From Phycisphaeraceae bacterium (GTDB lineage: Bacteria > Planctomycetota > Phycisphaerae > Phycisphaerales > Zrk34), in contig JANQHK010000012.1 in assembly GCA_028282685.1 (NCBI GenBank), positions 1-56,084 of the forward strand: 56,084 nt of DNA, in the 5' to 3' direction. The translations under genes and the position numbers were made by a program. Positions 26,726 to 36,105 of this stretch are shown here, piece by piece; position 1 is the first letter of the stretch; each line of letters opens with the position of its first letter. Below the pieces are notes generated by a model. That model was not told where the DNA came from. It was given only the letters and a program-made list of their open reading frames with translations, and did not search any database.

Positions 26726-29341
26726 CTACGGCGTTTGCGATTGGGACGACGGAGCGACTGGAGATTCTTCCGCATTCATTAAATTTTCTTTCTGATCCGC
26801 GACATCCGGAGGCCCCCCGGACTCCGTATCCAACGGATCAACGGGCTCCTGGTCCTGCACGGCCTGACGGATCGCTTTCTGCCGAATCGCAAATTCTCGC
26901 ACACTAGGGTTATCACTGCGCATCGCTGCATTCATCAGCGATGAGTCCGGCTCGGTGATCAGTCGTGAGATCAACAACATCTGCACGAGTTCGGAACCAT
27001 CCGCCACGGCCTTGTTCAGAAATGACATGTATCGCTGGTGGGTGTTCTCACTTGACGGCAGTTGGGCGATCAACCACGCTCGCCTCATTTGCGGCATGAT
27101 TCGGAATTGTTGAACCACCGCACTGACAATGGCTTGCGATTTCTCGATCTGTTCATCGGGTACGACGGCCGAAAAATGCAACAGGAACGACATGACCCCC
27201 AGGTGCTCCAAGGAATCCGGACCGGCGAAGGCCGCCAGTCTGGCGTCGATCTCCTCGACGTCAACCCGCAGTGGATCGCGCACGATCCCGCGCAGCGAAC
27301 GTCGCATACCCAGCACCCCCGGCGTAAAGCCGCCGGTTGGCCCCAGCGCCGGATTGAGCATGAACAAGGCGCTGATGCGCAGGGTGCGCGTCGACTGCAT
27401 ATCCAGCAGCACGCCGAGATAACCACCGTCCAACCGCATGGGAACACGGAGCGATTCATTGGGTTCCAGCCGAAGTCGACGGTGCAGATCCACCACGATC
27501 GGAGCGATACCCGGCAAGGGCTGCGAATCCAGCGCTGTCGCGGAGGCGAACACCATCAGTCGGGCCGGCAGGGTGGAGTTCGGCCCGACACCGAGCGGCA
27601 CCCGGCTGACGTTGCGCAGTTCCAGTTCCACGTCGATCGGTTGAAGGTAACCGTATTGGCGCCGGGCCGGCATCGTGACATTCAGCAGGACATAAGAGAA
27701 CGGTTCCTCAGCAATCCGCCGCAGGGTCTCGGGGATTTGCTCAAACAGTCCCGCCACGCGCCGGTAATCCTTCCGCCATGTGGGCTGGTTCTGCAAAGTG
27801 CGCAGACGATCCAGCGCGATGAGGCCGACAAGCGTCGCCGGGGTATCGTTGACGACCGCATTCAGCAGTCGCACGCGCTGTTCGGGTTCCATCGCATCGT
27901 CTTCAATCAGGCACAAGCCCAGCCGACTGAACGGATCGTCTTCGGCCAGCTCGGCTAAATGTTCGCGGGCGGCGTCGCTTTCGCCGCGCCGCAACTTCAA
28001 CCATCCCACCAGCGACCGCACGACGGGGTCTTCCTTCCCGCCGGGCTCGGCAAGCAGATCCTCCACGGTTTGTCCGGCGATATCCAGGTGGCGATTCAGC
28101 AGCAGGCAGGTCCAGGCCAGGTTGATTTGCCAGGTGGTCTTGTCGTCGCCGTCTTCAATCGCCTGCCGCAGTTGATCGACAAGTTTCCCGGCCGCGCGCT
28201 CGGCCCGCTCGGCCTGGGCGGCATGATCGAGCAGGACGGTATGAATGGCCTGCAACTCGAAGGGGATCAACGCCGGTTCAACATCCTCCGCCGCTTGCAT
28301 CGACCCGTTGCCTTCGGTTTGATCACCGCCGCGCGTCGCCTCGATCCGGGGTCCGGACAGTTGATCTTCGTCGGAGGCGTCGGTCGGCTCGGCGGACGGT
28401 CCTTCCGGGGTGACGCCGGTCATGTATTCCAGGAAAGACAGGGCGCGATCGGTTTGGCCGGCGCCCCACATGGCCAGAATCATGCTCTGGGCGACTTGCG
28501 GAGACAGACCGGTTCGGTTGGCTTCGGCAATTTTCCCGGCGCTTTCGTACCAGTCCAGCGCGGCCTGGTATTGTCCGCAACCCAGAAGCATGTCGCCGAG
28601 CATGGCATGGGTGTAGGGATCGGCCGGATCGGCGTTGAACAACGTGAACAGCGCCGCGGCAATCTGCTGTATCGAACCGCCTCGATCCACCAGTTCGCTG
28701 TAGGCCTGGTAAGCAGCGGCCTTGTTGGTCGAGTCCAGTGACAGTGCCTGCTTTAACCGTTTGCGATACGCCTCGAATCCGCCCTGCTCCTGGTGCATCA
28801 GGGCCAGACGGAAGGCCAAGCGACTTCGCAGAGCGTCACTGAAGCGATCCGATCCGGGCGAATCGAGCAGACGCGCCAGCATCGCCATCCGTTTGTCCAG
28901 TGTCTGCTGATCCGTCACCAGTTGCTCGATCAACTTGAGTTGTGCGACGTCGTCGTCCGGCCGCAGCTTCACGTATTGTTTCAGGGCCGACCGGACCGCC
29001 GCCGAATCGCCCGCCAATTCCGCCGCTTCGATCAGCAAACGGCAGGTTTCGGCGTTTTCCGGATCGAGCCGATGGGCATGCTGCAACAGCACCATTCCCT
29101 GGACGGCCTGCTCGGGGATGGGGTCCTGCATTTGATCCAGGACCATCTGGGCCTGGCGGATACATCGCTGCGAAAGTTCGAGGCGGATCACCGAGGGGCT
29201 CGATTCCTCCTGCTGCGCCAGGGCCGGGCAAACGCCGCAGATCAGAACGATCCCCCAGAAGACGGCGCCGCGAAAGACCGTACCGGGCAGCCCCGCCCCC
29301 GGTCGATGCAAGGCCCGGTATGCGTTGGCCGGGTGATTCAT
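26726..29341 (-). CDS. Large secreted TPR-repeat protein
   Basis: An 871-residue protein with a signal peptide (hydrophobic GTVFRGAVFWGIVLICGVCPALAQ, cleavage about residue 43). The N-terminal half is helical and TPR-like: AVQGMVLLQHAHRLDPENAE, AVRSALKQYVKLRPDDDVA, ALDWYESAGKIAEANRT, DRALSFLEYMTG. The second half contains beta-rich parts (YLQPIDVELELRNVSRVPLG) and a helical C terminus ending in an acidic/Ser-Gln tail. The ATG at 29341 lies after AGGA at about 10 bases; an upstream in-frame start (29398) would break the signal peptide. I do not recognise the family beyond TPR; a periplasmic scaffold is a guess. Confidence 0.7.
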   Translation of the reverse strand: MNHPANAYRALHRPGAGLPGTVFRGAVFWGIVLICGVCPALAQQEESSPSVIRLELSQRCIRQAQMVLDQMQDPIPEQAVQGMVLLQHAHRLDPENAETCRLLIEAAELAGDSAAVRSALKQYVKLRPDDDVAQLKLIEQLVTDQQTLDKRMAMLARLLDSPGSDRFSDALRSRLAFRLALMHQEQGGFEAYRKRLKQALSLDSTNKAAAYQAYSELVDRGGSIQQIAAALFTLFNADPADPYTHAMLGDMLLGCGQYQAALDWYESAGKIAEANRTGLSPQVAQSMILAMWGAGQTDRALSFLEYMTGVTPEGPSAEPTDASDEDQLSGPRIEATRGGDQTEGNGSMQAAEDVEPALIPFELQAIHTVLLDHAAQAERAERAAGKLVDQLRQAIEDGDDKTTWQINLAWTCLLLNRHLDIAGQTVEDLLAEPGGKEDPVVRSLVGWLKLRRGESDAAREHLAELAEDDPFSRLGLCLIEDDAMEPEQRVRLLNAVVNDTPATLVGLIALDRLRTLQNQPTWRKDYRRVAGLFEQIPETLRRIAEEPFSYVLLNVTMPARRQYGYLQPIDVELELRNVSRVPLGVGPNSTLPARLMVFASATALDSQPLPGIAPIVVDLHRRLRLEPNESLRVPMRLDGGYLGVLLDMQSTRTLRISALFMLNPALGPTGGFTPGVLGMRRSLRGIVRDPLRVDVEEIDARLAAFAGPDSLEHLGVMSFLLHFSAVVPDEQIEKSQAIVSAVVQQFRIMPQMRRAWLIAQLPSSENTHQRYMSFLNKAVADGSELVQMLLISRLITEPDSSLMNAAMRSDNPSVREFAIRQKAIRQAVQDQEPVDPLDTESGGPPDVADQKENLMNAEESPVAPSSQSQTP

Positions 29342-29595
29342 GTGTTGTTGTCCTGAGGCCCGAATGTCGCGCCACGGGTGAGAGGCAGTCGGCATCATGC
29401 GAAGCTCACGGAGGTTAGTGAGTTTTTTCCGATCTTATGCTACGAGATGCTTCTATCATCGGCAATCCGCGCGGTCCGCTTCGACCGCATTGACCTGCCC
29501 GCTACGGCTGTTTAGGATATGCCGCCTTCAATGAGTCGGCGACTGCCCGATAGCCCCGCGGCGGGGGCGTCATGCGAGCCCAGTGGGAGACCTCC

Positions 29596-30234
29596 GTGGC
29601 CAAGAAAACCACCAAAAAGCAAACCAAGAAGACCACCAAGCGATCCAAGGCGACCGGTAGCGCCAAGTCCGCAGCCCGATCGACTTCAAAGACCACGAAG
29701 AAAACCACCAGAAAATCCACAGCCAAAACAGCGAAAAAAACCACAAAGAAAAAGACCGCCAGGAAAGCCCTCTCCGCGGGGAACCCCCCCGCCAAGGCCG
29801 TCGATTCACTGATCCCCGATAAGCCCCTGCCCAAGAGCAAGCTCAAAACGCCTTTCAGCCGTAAGGAACTGGAGCACTACCTCAAGCTCCTGCTGGAGAA
29901 ACGGGTCGATATCGTCGGCGACATGGATTCGATGAGCACCGAGGCGCTGCGGTTGAACGATTCCAATCTCTCCACTATGCCCCTGCACATGGCCGACATC
30001 GGCTCGGATAACTTCGAGCAGGAGTTGACCCTGGGGCTGGTCGAATCGGAGCGCCGGCTGCTGGGCGAAATCGACGAGGCGCTGGAGCGCATCGTCGATC
30101 GCACGTACGGCATGTGCCAGGCCACCGGCAAACCGATCCCCCAGGAGCGTCTGGAGATCAAGCCGTGGGCGAAGTACACCGTCGAAGCGGCGCGCGAGAT
30201 CGAACGCCGCGGCAACAACCATAACCATTACTGA
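29596..30234 (+). CDS. DksA/TraR-like protein with lysine-rich H1-like N terminus
   Basis: 212 residues from a GTG preceded by GGGAG. Residues 1-65 are almost only Lys, Thr, Ala, Ser and Arg (AKKTTKKQTKKTTKRSK..), like histone H1-type tails. The rest is a DksA-like coiled coil (KELEHYLKLLLEKRVDIVGD..EALRL) and C-terminal domain DRTYGMCQATGKPIPQERLEIKPWAKYTVEAAREIE. That domain keeps the fold signature (YGxC..GxxIPxxRLxxxPxAxY) but only one of the four zinc Cys. It likely binds RNA polymerase; the tail probably binds DNA or RNA. lspA starts 42 bases downstream. Confidence 0.82.
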   Translation: MAKKTTKKQTKKTTKRSKATGSAKSAARSTSKTTKKTTRKSTAKTAKKTTKKKTARKALSAGNPPAKAVDSLIPDKPLPKSKLKTPFSRKELEHYLKLLLEKRVDIVGDMDSMSTEALRLNDSNLSTMPLHMADIGSDNFEQELTLGLVESERRLLGEIDEALERIVDRTYGMCQATGKPIPQERLEIKPWAKYTVEAAREIERRGNNHNHY

Positions 30235-30276
30235 TCCCCGCTGCCGCCCCGTCGCATCTGCGATACAATCTGGCCC

Positions 30277-30900
30277 ATGACCACCGCAAGTTCCACCTCG
30301 CGCCCGGCCGGTCGGCGCCCCAAACTCATCGCCATCGCCCTGTTGGCCGCCGCCGTGTTGCTCGCGGCCGATCTCGGTTTAAAATCCTGGGCCTTCACCT
30401 CCTGGCCGGATGAACCGATCGACATCGCCGCCGTGCGCGCCGGCAAAGCGCCGTTGCCCGATCATGACACCACCGTGATCCCCTCCGTGCTGGCGATCCG
30501 GCTCACGCTCAACGAAGGCGCGGTCTTCGGCATCGGCCAGGGCCAACGCGGGTTCTTCATCGTCATCTCGGTGGTGGCGGTGGGAGTGATCGGCACTTTA
30601 TTCGCCCGCAGCCGTGCCGATCAGCGCGTGCTTCAAACGGTGATGGTGATGATTCTCGCCGGCGCGCTGGGAAACCTGTACGACCGCATGGTCCACCTGG
30701 CCGTCCGCGACATGCTCTGGTTGTTTCCCCGCGTGGAATTGCCGTTCGACTTGACCTGGCCGTCGTTCCTGGGCGGCGCCCCAGACCTGTACCCCTGGCT
30801 GTTCAACCTGGCCGATGTGTACTTGGTCGTCGGCATCGCCGTCATGCTGCTGCGGTCGTTCTTCGTCTCCCCGCTCGACCGGAAAACCTCAACGCCGTGA
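30277..30900 (+). CDS. lspA: Lipoprotein signal peptidase (signal peptidase II)
   Basis: Inner-membrane aspartyl protease that removes signal peptides from prolipoproteins, such as those in this window. 207 residues, longer than the usual 160-170. Seen: membrane helix LIAIALLAAAVLLAADLGLK with the conserved D/K, NEGAVFGIG, the first catalytic Asp in GALGNLYDRM and the second in FNLADVYLVVG. The extra length is an N-terminal extension plus a loop between the catalytic motifs. A TACAAT box ends 7 bases before the ATG and no ribosome binding site is seen. Confidence 0.93.
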   Translation: MTTASSTSRPAGRRPKLIAIALLAAAVLLAADLGLKSWAFTSWPDEPIDIAAVRAGKAPLPDHDTTVIPSVLAIRLTLNEGAVFGIGQGQRGFFIVISVVAVGVIGTLFARSRADQRVLQTVMVMILAGALGNLYDRMVHLAVRDMLWLFPRVELPFDLTWPSFLGGAPDLYPWLFNLADVYLVVGIAVMLLRSFFVSPLDRKTSTP

Positions 30901-30910
30901 CGCGAACCGG

Positions 30911-31720
30911 TCAGTCCAGCAGACGCCGCTCGATCTCCCCGCCGCAGTGCGGACATTGCCAATTCGTCTTGCGGTGGCGCTGCATCTCCTCGACAAACCC
31001 CGCCCCGATGATGCCCGTCGGCAACGCGAACATCCCGATCCCCGTCAATTGGATCACCGCCGCGAGGAACTTGCCCATCGGCGTGATCGGCGTCACGTCC
31101 CCGTAACCCACCGTCGTCAGCGTCGCCACGCCCCACCACATCGCCTCCGGAATACTGCCGAAGCCGTTGGGCTGATGCTGATGCTCAGCGAAATAGATCA
31201 GCGAAGAGGAAAACAGCAACACCAGCGCCACGATACCCACCGTCACCATCAGTTCCTCGCGACGCCGCCGGAACACTTCCCCCAACACGCGCATCGCGCT
31301 GGAGTACCGCGCCAGCTTGAGCATACGAAAGATCCGGAACAGCCGCGCCGCTCGCATGAACCGCAGGTCCAGACCGATCATCGGAAGGAAGAACGGCAGA
31401 ATCGCCATCAAATCGATCACCGCCATCGGCGTCCGCATGTAACGCAGCCGGCCGCGGATCGGTTCGGCGTAACGTGGATTCTCCACCGCCGTCAACACAC
31501 GCAAAATGTATTCCACGCTGAAAATCGCCAACGACACCAGATCGAACAGGTGAAACAGCCGTGCGTAGTAAAGGTTGACCGAAGGCACCGTCTCCAGCAC
31601 CATCACCACCACGTTCATCAGAATCAACGCGATGATGAAAAGGTCCACCGCCTTACTGAGCACATGCCCCTCGCGAGCCGGCTCCAGCACCGCGTACAGA
31701 TGATTCCGTGCCAATTGCAT
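30911..31720 (-). CDS. Voltage-gated potassium-channel-like protein
   Basis: A 269-residue ion channel subunit with six membrane helices: S1 FIIALILMNVVVMVLETV, an S4-like positively charged RFMRAARLFRIFRMLKLAR, and the pore with selectivity filter TTVGYGDVTP (about 192-201). The C terminus ends with a CPHCGGEIERRLLD tail, a possible half zinc ribbon. It should conduct K+ across the inner membrane as a tetramer. Start chosen at the ATG 31720, as the longer frame overlaps the uvrC promoter. Divergent from uvrC and convergent with lspA. Confidence 0.88.
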   Translation of the reverse strand: MQLARNHLYAVLEPAREGHVLSKAVDLFIIALILMNVVVMVLETVPSVNLYYARLFHLFDLVSLAIFSVEYILRVLTAVENPRYAEPIRGRLRYMRTPMAVIDLMAILPFFLPMIGLDLRFMRAARLFRIFRMLKLARYSSAMRVLGEVFRRRREELMVTVGIVALVLLFSSSLIYFAEHQHQPNGFGSIPEAMWWGVATLTTVGYGDVTPITPMGKFLAAVIQLTGIGMFALPTGIIGAGFVEEMQRHRKTNWQCPHCGGEIERRLLD

Positions 31721-31796
31721 GACCCTGGTTCCTTCGACTATTGACCGCGGGGCGAATCCGAGAATACCCCTCTCCTCCATCGGCCATCCGCTTCCC

Positions 31797-31802
31797 TATA
31801 AT
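31797..31802 (+). promoter_or_regulatory. -10 box TATAAT of uvrC, 7 bases from ATG
   Basis: Perfect TATAAT; the expected start of transcription coincides with the A of the ATG at 31810, which suggests a leaderless mRNA. Confidence 0.55.
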
Positions 31803-31809
31803 TACCGGC

Positions 31810-33144
31810 ATGAACGGCCCAAACGACAAATTGGCACGACTCGCCGCCAAAGCTCGCGCCCTGCCCAAAACGCCCGGCGTCTACCTCTTGAAAGACCAGC
31901 GCGGCCTCGTCCTCTATGTCGGCAAGGCCCGCGTCCTGCCCAACCGCGTCGCCTCCTACTTCCAGCCCTCCGCCGATCTCGGTCCCAAAAAACAGCCGCT
32001 CCTCGAACTCATCGACGATTTCGACATCATCGAATGCGAGGGCGAATGGGAAGCCCTGCTCACCGAAAACCGCCTCATCAAGGACCTGCACCCCCGCTTC
32101 AACGCCCGCCTGACCGACGGCAAATCCTACCCCTACCTCGTCATCACTCTGCGCAACGATTTTCCGGGGGTCTTCATCACGCGCGAGCCCGCCGGCAATG
32201 AATACCGCGGGGCGCGCGTCCTCGGCCCCTTCACCTCGGTCTATGCACTGCGGGAATCGATCAAGCTGCTGCAGCGCATCTTCCAGTTTCGCACCTGCAC
32301 GCTGGACATCCGCGAAGACGACGACACCCGCCGCCGCTTCCGCCCCTGCCTGCTCCACCCGATCAAGCAATGCACCGCGCCCTGCGCCGCGAAGATCAGC
32401 AAACAACAATACCGCGAAGATATCGATCGCTTCCTGCGCTTCCTGCAATCCAAGCGCTCGGTCATGCTGCGCGAGTTGAAGCAGCAAATGACCCGGGCCG
32501 CCGAAAACAAGAATTACGAAAAAGCCGCGATCCTCCGCGATCAGGCCCGGGCCATCGAAAAACTCGACGAGCGCGGCAAGCGCTCCGCCGGCTGGCAGCC
32601 CGAAACCGAATCGCTCTACGTCGATCCGCGCAAAGGGCTCGCCTCCCTGCAACGCACGCTCGCCGGCAAAGGCGACATCCGCATGATCGAAGGATTCGAC
32701 ATCGCCCACCTACAGGGCAACCAGACCGTCGCCTCCAAGGTCTGCTTCGTGGACGGCCGACCGCTGAAAAACGAATACCGACGCTACAAAATCGAGACCG
32801 TCGGCAACGACGACTACATGGCCATGCGCGAAGTCATCGGCCGCGCCTACCGCGAGGCCGGCGCCGGCGAAACCATCTACCCCGACCTGATCCTCATCGA
32901 CGGCGGGCAGGGCCAGCTCAACGCCGCCATGGAATCGTTCAGCCAGTTCGACGTGCTTCCCCCGCGCGTCATCGCCCTGGCCAAAAAAGAGGAACTGATC
33001 TACACACACCGCAACACCGAACCGCTGCGCCTCTCGCGCAACCACCTCGGCCTGAAGCTCTGCCAGTCCGTCCGCGACGAAGCCCACCGCTTCGCCCAGC
33101 ACTACCACCACCTCCTGCGCAAAAAGAAAACACTCGACCAGTAA
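31810..33144 (+). CDS. uvrC: UvrC excinuclease subunit without C-terminal HhH domain
   Basis: Makes the two incisions in UvrABC nucleotide excision repair. 444 residues against about 600 in most bacteria. Seen: GIY-YIG domain PKTPGVYLLKDQRGLVLYVGKARVL (about 17-41, including the GVY and YVG halves), a Cys-rich region CLLHPIKQCTAPC, UVR motif ENKNYEKAAILRDQ, and the RNase H-like nuclease domain (DIAHLQGNQTV, DLILIDGGQGQL). The protein stops right after RDEAHRFAQHYHHLLRKKK, where others continue with a helix-hairpin-helix domain. The stop is followed by terminators, so the shortening seems real. Confidence 0.92.
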   Translation: MNGPNDKLARLAAKARALPKTPGVYLLKDQRGLVLYVGKARVLPNRVASYFQPSADLGPKKQPLLELIDDFDIIECEGEWEALLTENRLIKDLHPRFNARLTDGKSYPYLVITLRNDFPGVFITREPAGNEYRGARVLGPFTSVYALRESIKLLQRIFQFRTCTLDIREDDDTRRRFRPCLLHPIKQCTAPCAAKISKQQYREDIDRFLRFLQSKRSVMLRELKQQMTRAAENKNYEKAAILRDQARAIEKLDERGKRSAGWQPETESLYVDPRKGLASLQRTLAGKGDIRMIEGFDIAHLQGNQTVASKVCFVDGRPLKNEYRRYKIETVGNDDYMAMREVIGRAYREAGAGETIYPDLILIDGGQGQLNAAMESFSQFDVLPPRVIALAKKEELIYTHRNTEPLRLSRNHLGLKLCQSVRDEAHRFAQHYHHLLRKKKTLDQ

Positions 33145-33537
33145 CCACCCCAGCGGCCGGCATACTTTTCCACGCCCCGCCGTTCACGGCGGGGTTACGG
33201 TACAGCGGGGTTATCCGGCACCGCACCCACCAAACAATCCCACGCCCCGCCGTTTACGGCGGGGTTTTATTGCAGAAGGGATGAAGGGACGAAGGAGTGG
33301 AAAGATTTTATGTTTAGCCGCGACCCGCAGGGGAGCGCGTTGAGCCGGCGATCACGAATCGTCGCGGGCATTGCGTCACACGCGGGGCGTGCGAACCCAG
33401 AAAAACTGAACATCGCCATGCAATACGTATCCGCTTTTCACGTTGTACTGGCAAGACGGTTGGAGCGGCCGCACAACCGTACGACGTACATCCGAGCCGC
33501 AATCCCCAGTTCCATTGACCAATGAAGGAGCTCAGCC
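33145..33537. other. Intergenic stretch after uvrC
   Basis: No gene seen. After the terminators it carries TTTAGCCGCGACCCGCAGG at about 33314, which is the reverse complement of a phrase near 17872-17890, so another dispersed repeat. Confidence 0.45.
33175..33272 (+). terminator. Tandem terminators after uvrC
   Basis: Two almost identical hairpins, CCCCGCCG/CGGCGGGG at 33175-33194 and 33245-33264, 70 bases apart. Only the second has a T-run (TTTTATT). Confidence 0.75.
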
Positions 33538-33996
33538 ATGTATCATGCCAAGGTATCCCTGTGTGCTTGTTTCGCCCTCGTCGCCTGGATGGGAGCCGCG
33601 AACGCGTTGGCCCAGGAGGCGGACCCCGAGGCGAATCCCGGTGCGATCGCCAAACGCTGCATCGCGCACATCACCGATCTCGCCGATCGTTGCGTCCATG
33701 GCAACCGCACGACCGCCTCCAACGCGGCACGCAAAATCAACGTCCTCCAGAGTCAGGAACACGACGGACGCGCCAAGGCCGTGGCACACGAAGCCATCGA
33801 GAAGATCAAACGCCACTCGAACGCCTGCGTGGAGAAGATACGGACGAAAAGCCAACGGTGCATCGAGGAACTCAAGCAACTCGGCGCCGACCGGTGGGCC
33901 AATGCGGTCGCCAAATCACGCAAGAAACAAGTTGACCGGGTTCGCCGTAGCGAGGTCGCGGCCATCGCCCGCATCCGAAAAGCCCTGAACAACTAA
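33538..33996 (+). CDS. Small secreted Cys-containing helical protein
   Basis: 152 residues with a signal peptide (LCACFALVAWMGAANALAQ, cleavage about 26). The mature part is strongly basic and helical with regularly spaced single Cys: AKRCIAHITDLADRCVHG, KRHSNACVEKIRTKSQRCIEEL. Two approximate repeats (ARKINVLQ.., ..AIEKIKRHS) suggest a duplicated helical unit. AAGGAG precedes the ATG. No family recognised; possibly a periplasmic metal- or heme-binding or structural protein, which is a guess. Confidence 0.7.
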   Translation: MYHAKVSLCACFALVAWMGAANALAQEADPEANPGAIAKRCIAHITDLADRCVHGNRTTASNAARKINVLQSQEHDGRAKAVAHEAIEKIKRHSNACVEKIRTKSQRCIEELKQLGADRWANAVAKSRKKQVDRVRRSEVAAIARIRKALNN

Positions 33997-34057
33997 AACC
34001 GCAGACGCCGGACAAACACCACTTTCCCCAACGCTGCATGCCTGCTGTATGCAACGC

Positions 34058-34080
34058 TCCCGCCCCGGGCGGGGGTTTTC
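34058..34080 (+). terminator. Terminator after the small secreted protein gene
   Basis: CCCGCC/GGCGGG with a 3-base loop at 34059-34073, followed by GGTTTTCTCTTT. Confidence 0.7.
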
Positions 34081-34173
34081 TCTTTCCGTACAACCGCAGC
34101 AACCGCACGTCTCGGCTGATCCCAACGCAACCTAACGGAGAACCCTCTCACCGTGCGCGTTACACTGGAGCCC

Positions 34174-34473
34174 ATGCCCCAGGCGTTGCACATCGAAACC
34201 ACCGCAACCGGTATCGTGCTTGCGGTGAAAGTCGTTCCCGGCAGCTCGCGCGACGCCATTGCCGGACAACTTGGCGGCACGCTGAAGATCAAGGTCAGCG
34301 CCCCGCCCGAAGGCGGCAAAGCCAACCGGGCCGTCTGCAATCTTCTGGCGAAAACACTGGGCGCGGCCATCGGCGACGTGCAGGTCATATCCGGCCGAAC
34401 CCAGCCGAATAAACGCATTGCCGTGGCCGGCGTCGACAGCCGGGCGGCGATGGATCGCTTGAAAAATCTGTAG
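34174..34473 (+). CDS. DUF167 (YggU-type) protein
   Basis: A 99-residue conserved protein of unknown role. Family signature seen: KVVPGSSRDAIAGQLGG, LKIKVSAPPEGGKANRAVCN and VISGRTQPNKRIAV. The ATG at 34174 lies exactly 7 bases after a TACACT box (34161-34166); an upstream in-frame GTG at 34153 overlaps the presumed promoter. Confidence 0.88.
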   Translation: MPQALHIETTATGIVLAVKVVPGSSRDAIAGQLGGTLKIKVSAPPEGGKANRAVCNLLAKTLGAAIGDVQVISGRTQPNKRIAVAGVDSRAAMDRLKNL

Positions 34474-34588
34474 CGCGCGGGAAATATTCATCCGCCCGGC
34501 AGACACTTCATTTCGAATCGCCAACGATGCAACGGGTGCATCGGAAAACTCCAACCGTCGAAACACCGACGACCGGAAGGACAACACC

Positions 34589-34990
34589 ATGCGCATCCTG
34601 GACTGGGCACTGAGAATCATCGTCGCGGTAATCCTGCTGCAAACGCTGTTCTTCAAGTTCACCGGCACCGAGGAAGCGCGGCAACTTTTTCAGACGCTGG
34701 GCGTCGAGCCGTGGGGACGCTACGCCACGGGCGTGATGGAACTGATCGCCGGGACATGCATCCTGGCGCCGCGGACCGTCTGGCTGGGCGCGCTGCTGGG
34801 CGTCGGCCTGATGATCGGCGCCATCTTCAGCCACCTGACCAAACTCGGCATCGAGGTCAACGGCGATGGTGGGATGCTGTTCATCATGGCGCTGGTCGTG
34901 CTGGCGGCAAGCGGCGCCACGCTCTACCTGCACCGCAAAAAGATTCCGCTTTGGAAACTGAAACTGGCGCGCAGGGTCGCCGGTGTCTAA
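34589..34990 (+). CDS. DoxX-family membrane protein
   Basis: 133 residues with four predicted membrane helices: ALRIIVAVILLQTLFFKF, YATGVMELIAGTCILAP, LGALLGVGLMIGAIFSHL, GMLFIMALVVLAASGATLYL. The LQTLFFKFTG..ELIAG pattern is typical of DoxX-like proteins. Members affect thiosulfate/quinone or thiol redox processes in some species; the role here is unknown. GGAAGG lies about 10 bases before the ATG. Confidence 0.8.
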   Translation: MRILDWALRIIVAVILLQTLFFKFTGTEEARQLFQTLGVEPWGRYATGVMELIAGTCILAPRTVWLGALLGVGLMIGAIFSHLTKLGIEVNGDGGMLFIMALVVLAASGATLYLHRKKIPLWKLKLARRVAGV

Positions 34991-35019
34991 AGCCAAAGTG
35001 CCGCACCCAATCCCGCGTG

Positions 35020-36105
35020 CTAACCGCCATGGCTGACGATCAATTCGACCGCGCGTTGCTGGGCGCGTGGAAGAGGCAGATCGTCCAGATCATCCAGCTT
35101 GCGCCAGGTTCCTGCTCCGCGCTTGGTGCGACCGCCGCGGACGTCGGCCGTGTAAACATCAAACGCCAAACGACGATGACTCGTCAGGTGCGTATAACTT
35201 TCCCGGCGTTGCGTTGAATCAATTTGCAATCCCAAATGTTCCCAACACCAGTGCGGCCAATCGGGTCTCGCCGGGGCATCCTCGATCGTGACGAGTTGGA
35301 ACATCCCCGCCCAAAGACCGTCGCCGTTGCGCTGCCGGAACAGGTACCGACCGTTTCGTTTCAGCCCCAGCACCGCCCAGCGCACCGCCTGCACGCGCTG
35401 CCGGTTGGCCTTGACGGGCCAACGTTCGGGGCGCGGGGATTGGCCGGCATCGCAATACCAACGCACCGGGCACGCGGCGCAGCGCGGGGCGCGCGGCTTG
35501 CAAACCATCGCGCCCAGTTCCATCAGGGCCTGGTTGAAATCGCCGGGCGTGTACGTGCGACTGCGCACCGGCAGTAATGCTTCCGCCAGGTCCCACAGTC
35601 GCCGTTGCACCTCCGCGCGGTCGATCGGTTCGTCGATGACATACCAGCGCGCCAGCACGCGCGCCACGTTGCCGTCCACCACCGCGGCACGTTGTCCGAA
35701 GGCGATCGAGGCCACCGCCCCGGCGGTATACCGCCCCACCCCCGGAAGTTGCCGTAATGCATCCGGGTCGCGCGGCAGTTTGCCGTTGTGTTCTTCGACG
35801 ACCACGCATGCCAAGCGATGCAGATTCTGCGCGCGGCGGTAATAGCCCAACCCCTGCCACAGGTTCAGCACCTGCTGGGGTGTTGCCGCGGCCAGAGATT
35901 GAAAATCGGGGAACTGCCGAATGAATCGCCGGTAGTATTCGATCACCGTGGCGACCTGCGTCTGCTGGAGCATCGCCTCGCTGAGAACCACGGTGTAGGG
36001 ATCGGCCCGCCGGCCCGGCGGCCGCCGCCAGGGCAGACGGCGATGGTGGCGTAAATACCACCGCATCAGGGCTCGACGGAGAGCGGGATTTTGTGAGTCC
36101 TTCAT
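35020..36105 (-). CDS. mutY: A/G-specific adenine glycosylase
   Basis: Removes adenine mispaired with 8-oxoguanine. 361 residues. Seen: LPWRRPPGRRADPYTVVLSEAMLQQTQV (catalytic Glu in SEAMLQQTQV, about 42), the helix-hairpin-helix LPGVGRYTAGAVASIAFG with the catalytic Asp in VVDGNVARVL, cluster ligands CKPRAPRCAACPVRWYC (C-x6-C-x2-C-x5-C), and a C-terminal NUDIX-like domain (VLGLKRNGRYLFRQRNGDGLWAGMFQL). Start at 36105; a TATAAT box lies 9 bases upstream with no ribosome binding site. Its 3' end is convergent with the DoxX gene. Confidence 0.94.
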   Translation of the reverse strand: MKDSQNPALRRALMRWYLRHHRRLPWRRPPGRRADPYTVVLSEAMLQQTQVATVIEYYRRFIRQFPDFQSLAAATPQQVLNLWQGLGYYRRAQNLHRLACVVVEEHNGKLPRDPDALRQLPGVGRYTAGAVASIAFGQRAAVVDGNVARVLARWYVIDEPIDRAEVQRRLWDLAEALLPVRSRTYTPGDFNQALMELGAMVCKPRAPRCAACPVRWYCDAGQSPRPERWPVKANRQRVQAVRWAVLGLKRNGRYLFRQRNGDGLWAGMFQLVTIEDAPARPDWPHWCWEHLGLQIDSTQRRESYTHLTSHRRLAFDVYTADVRGGRTKRGAGTWRKLDDLDDLPLPRAQQRAVELIVSHGG

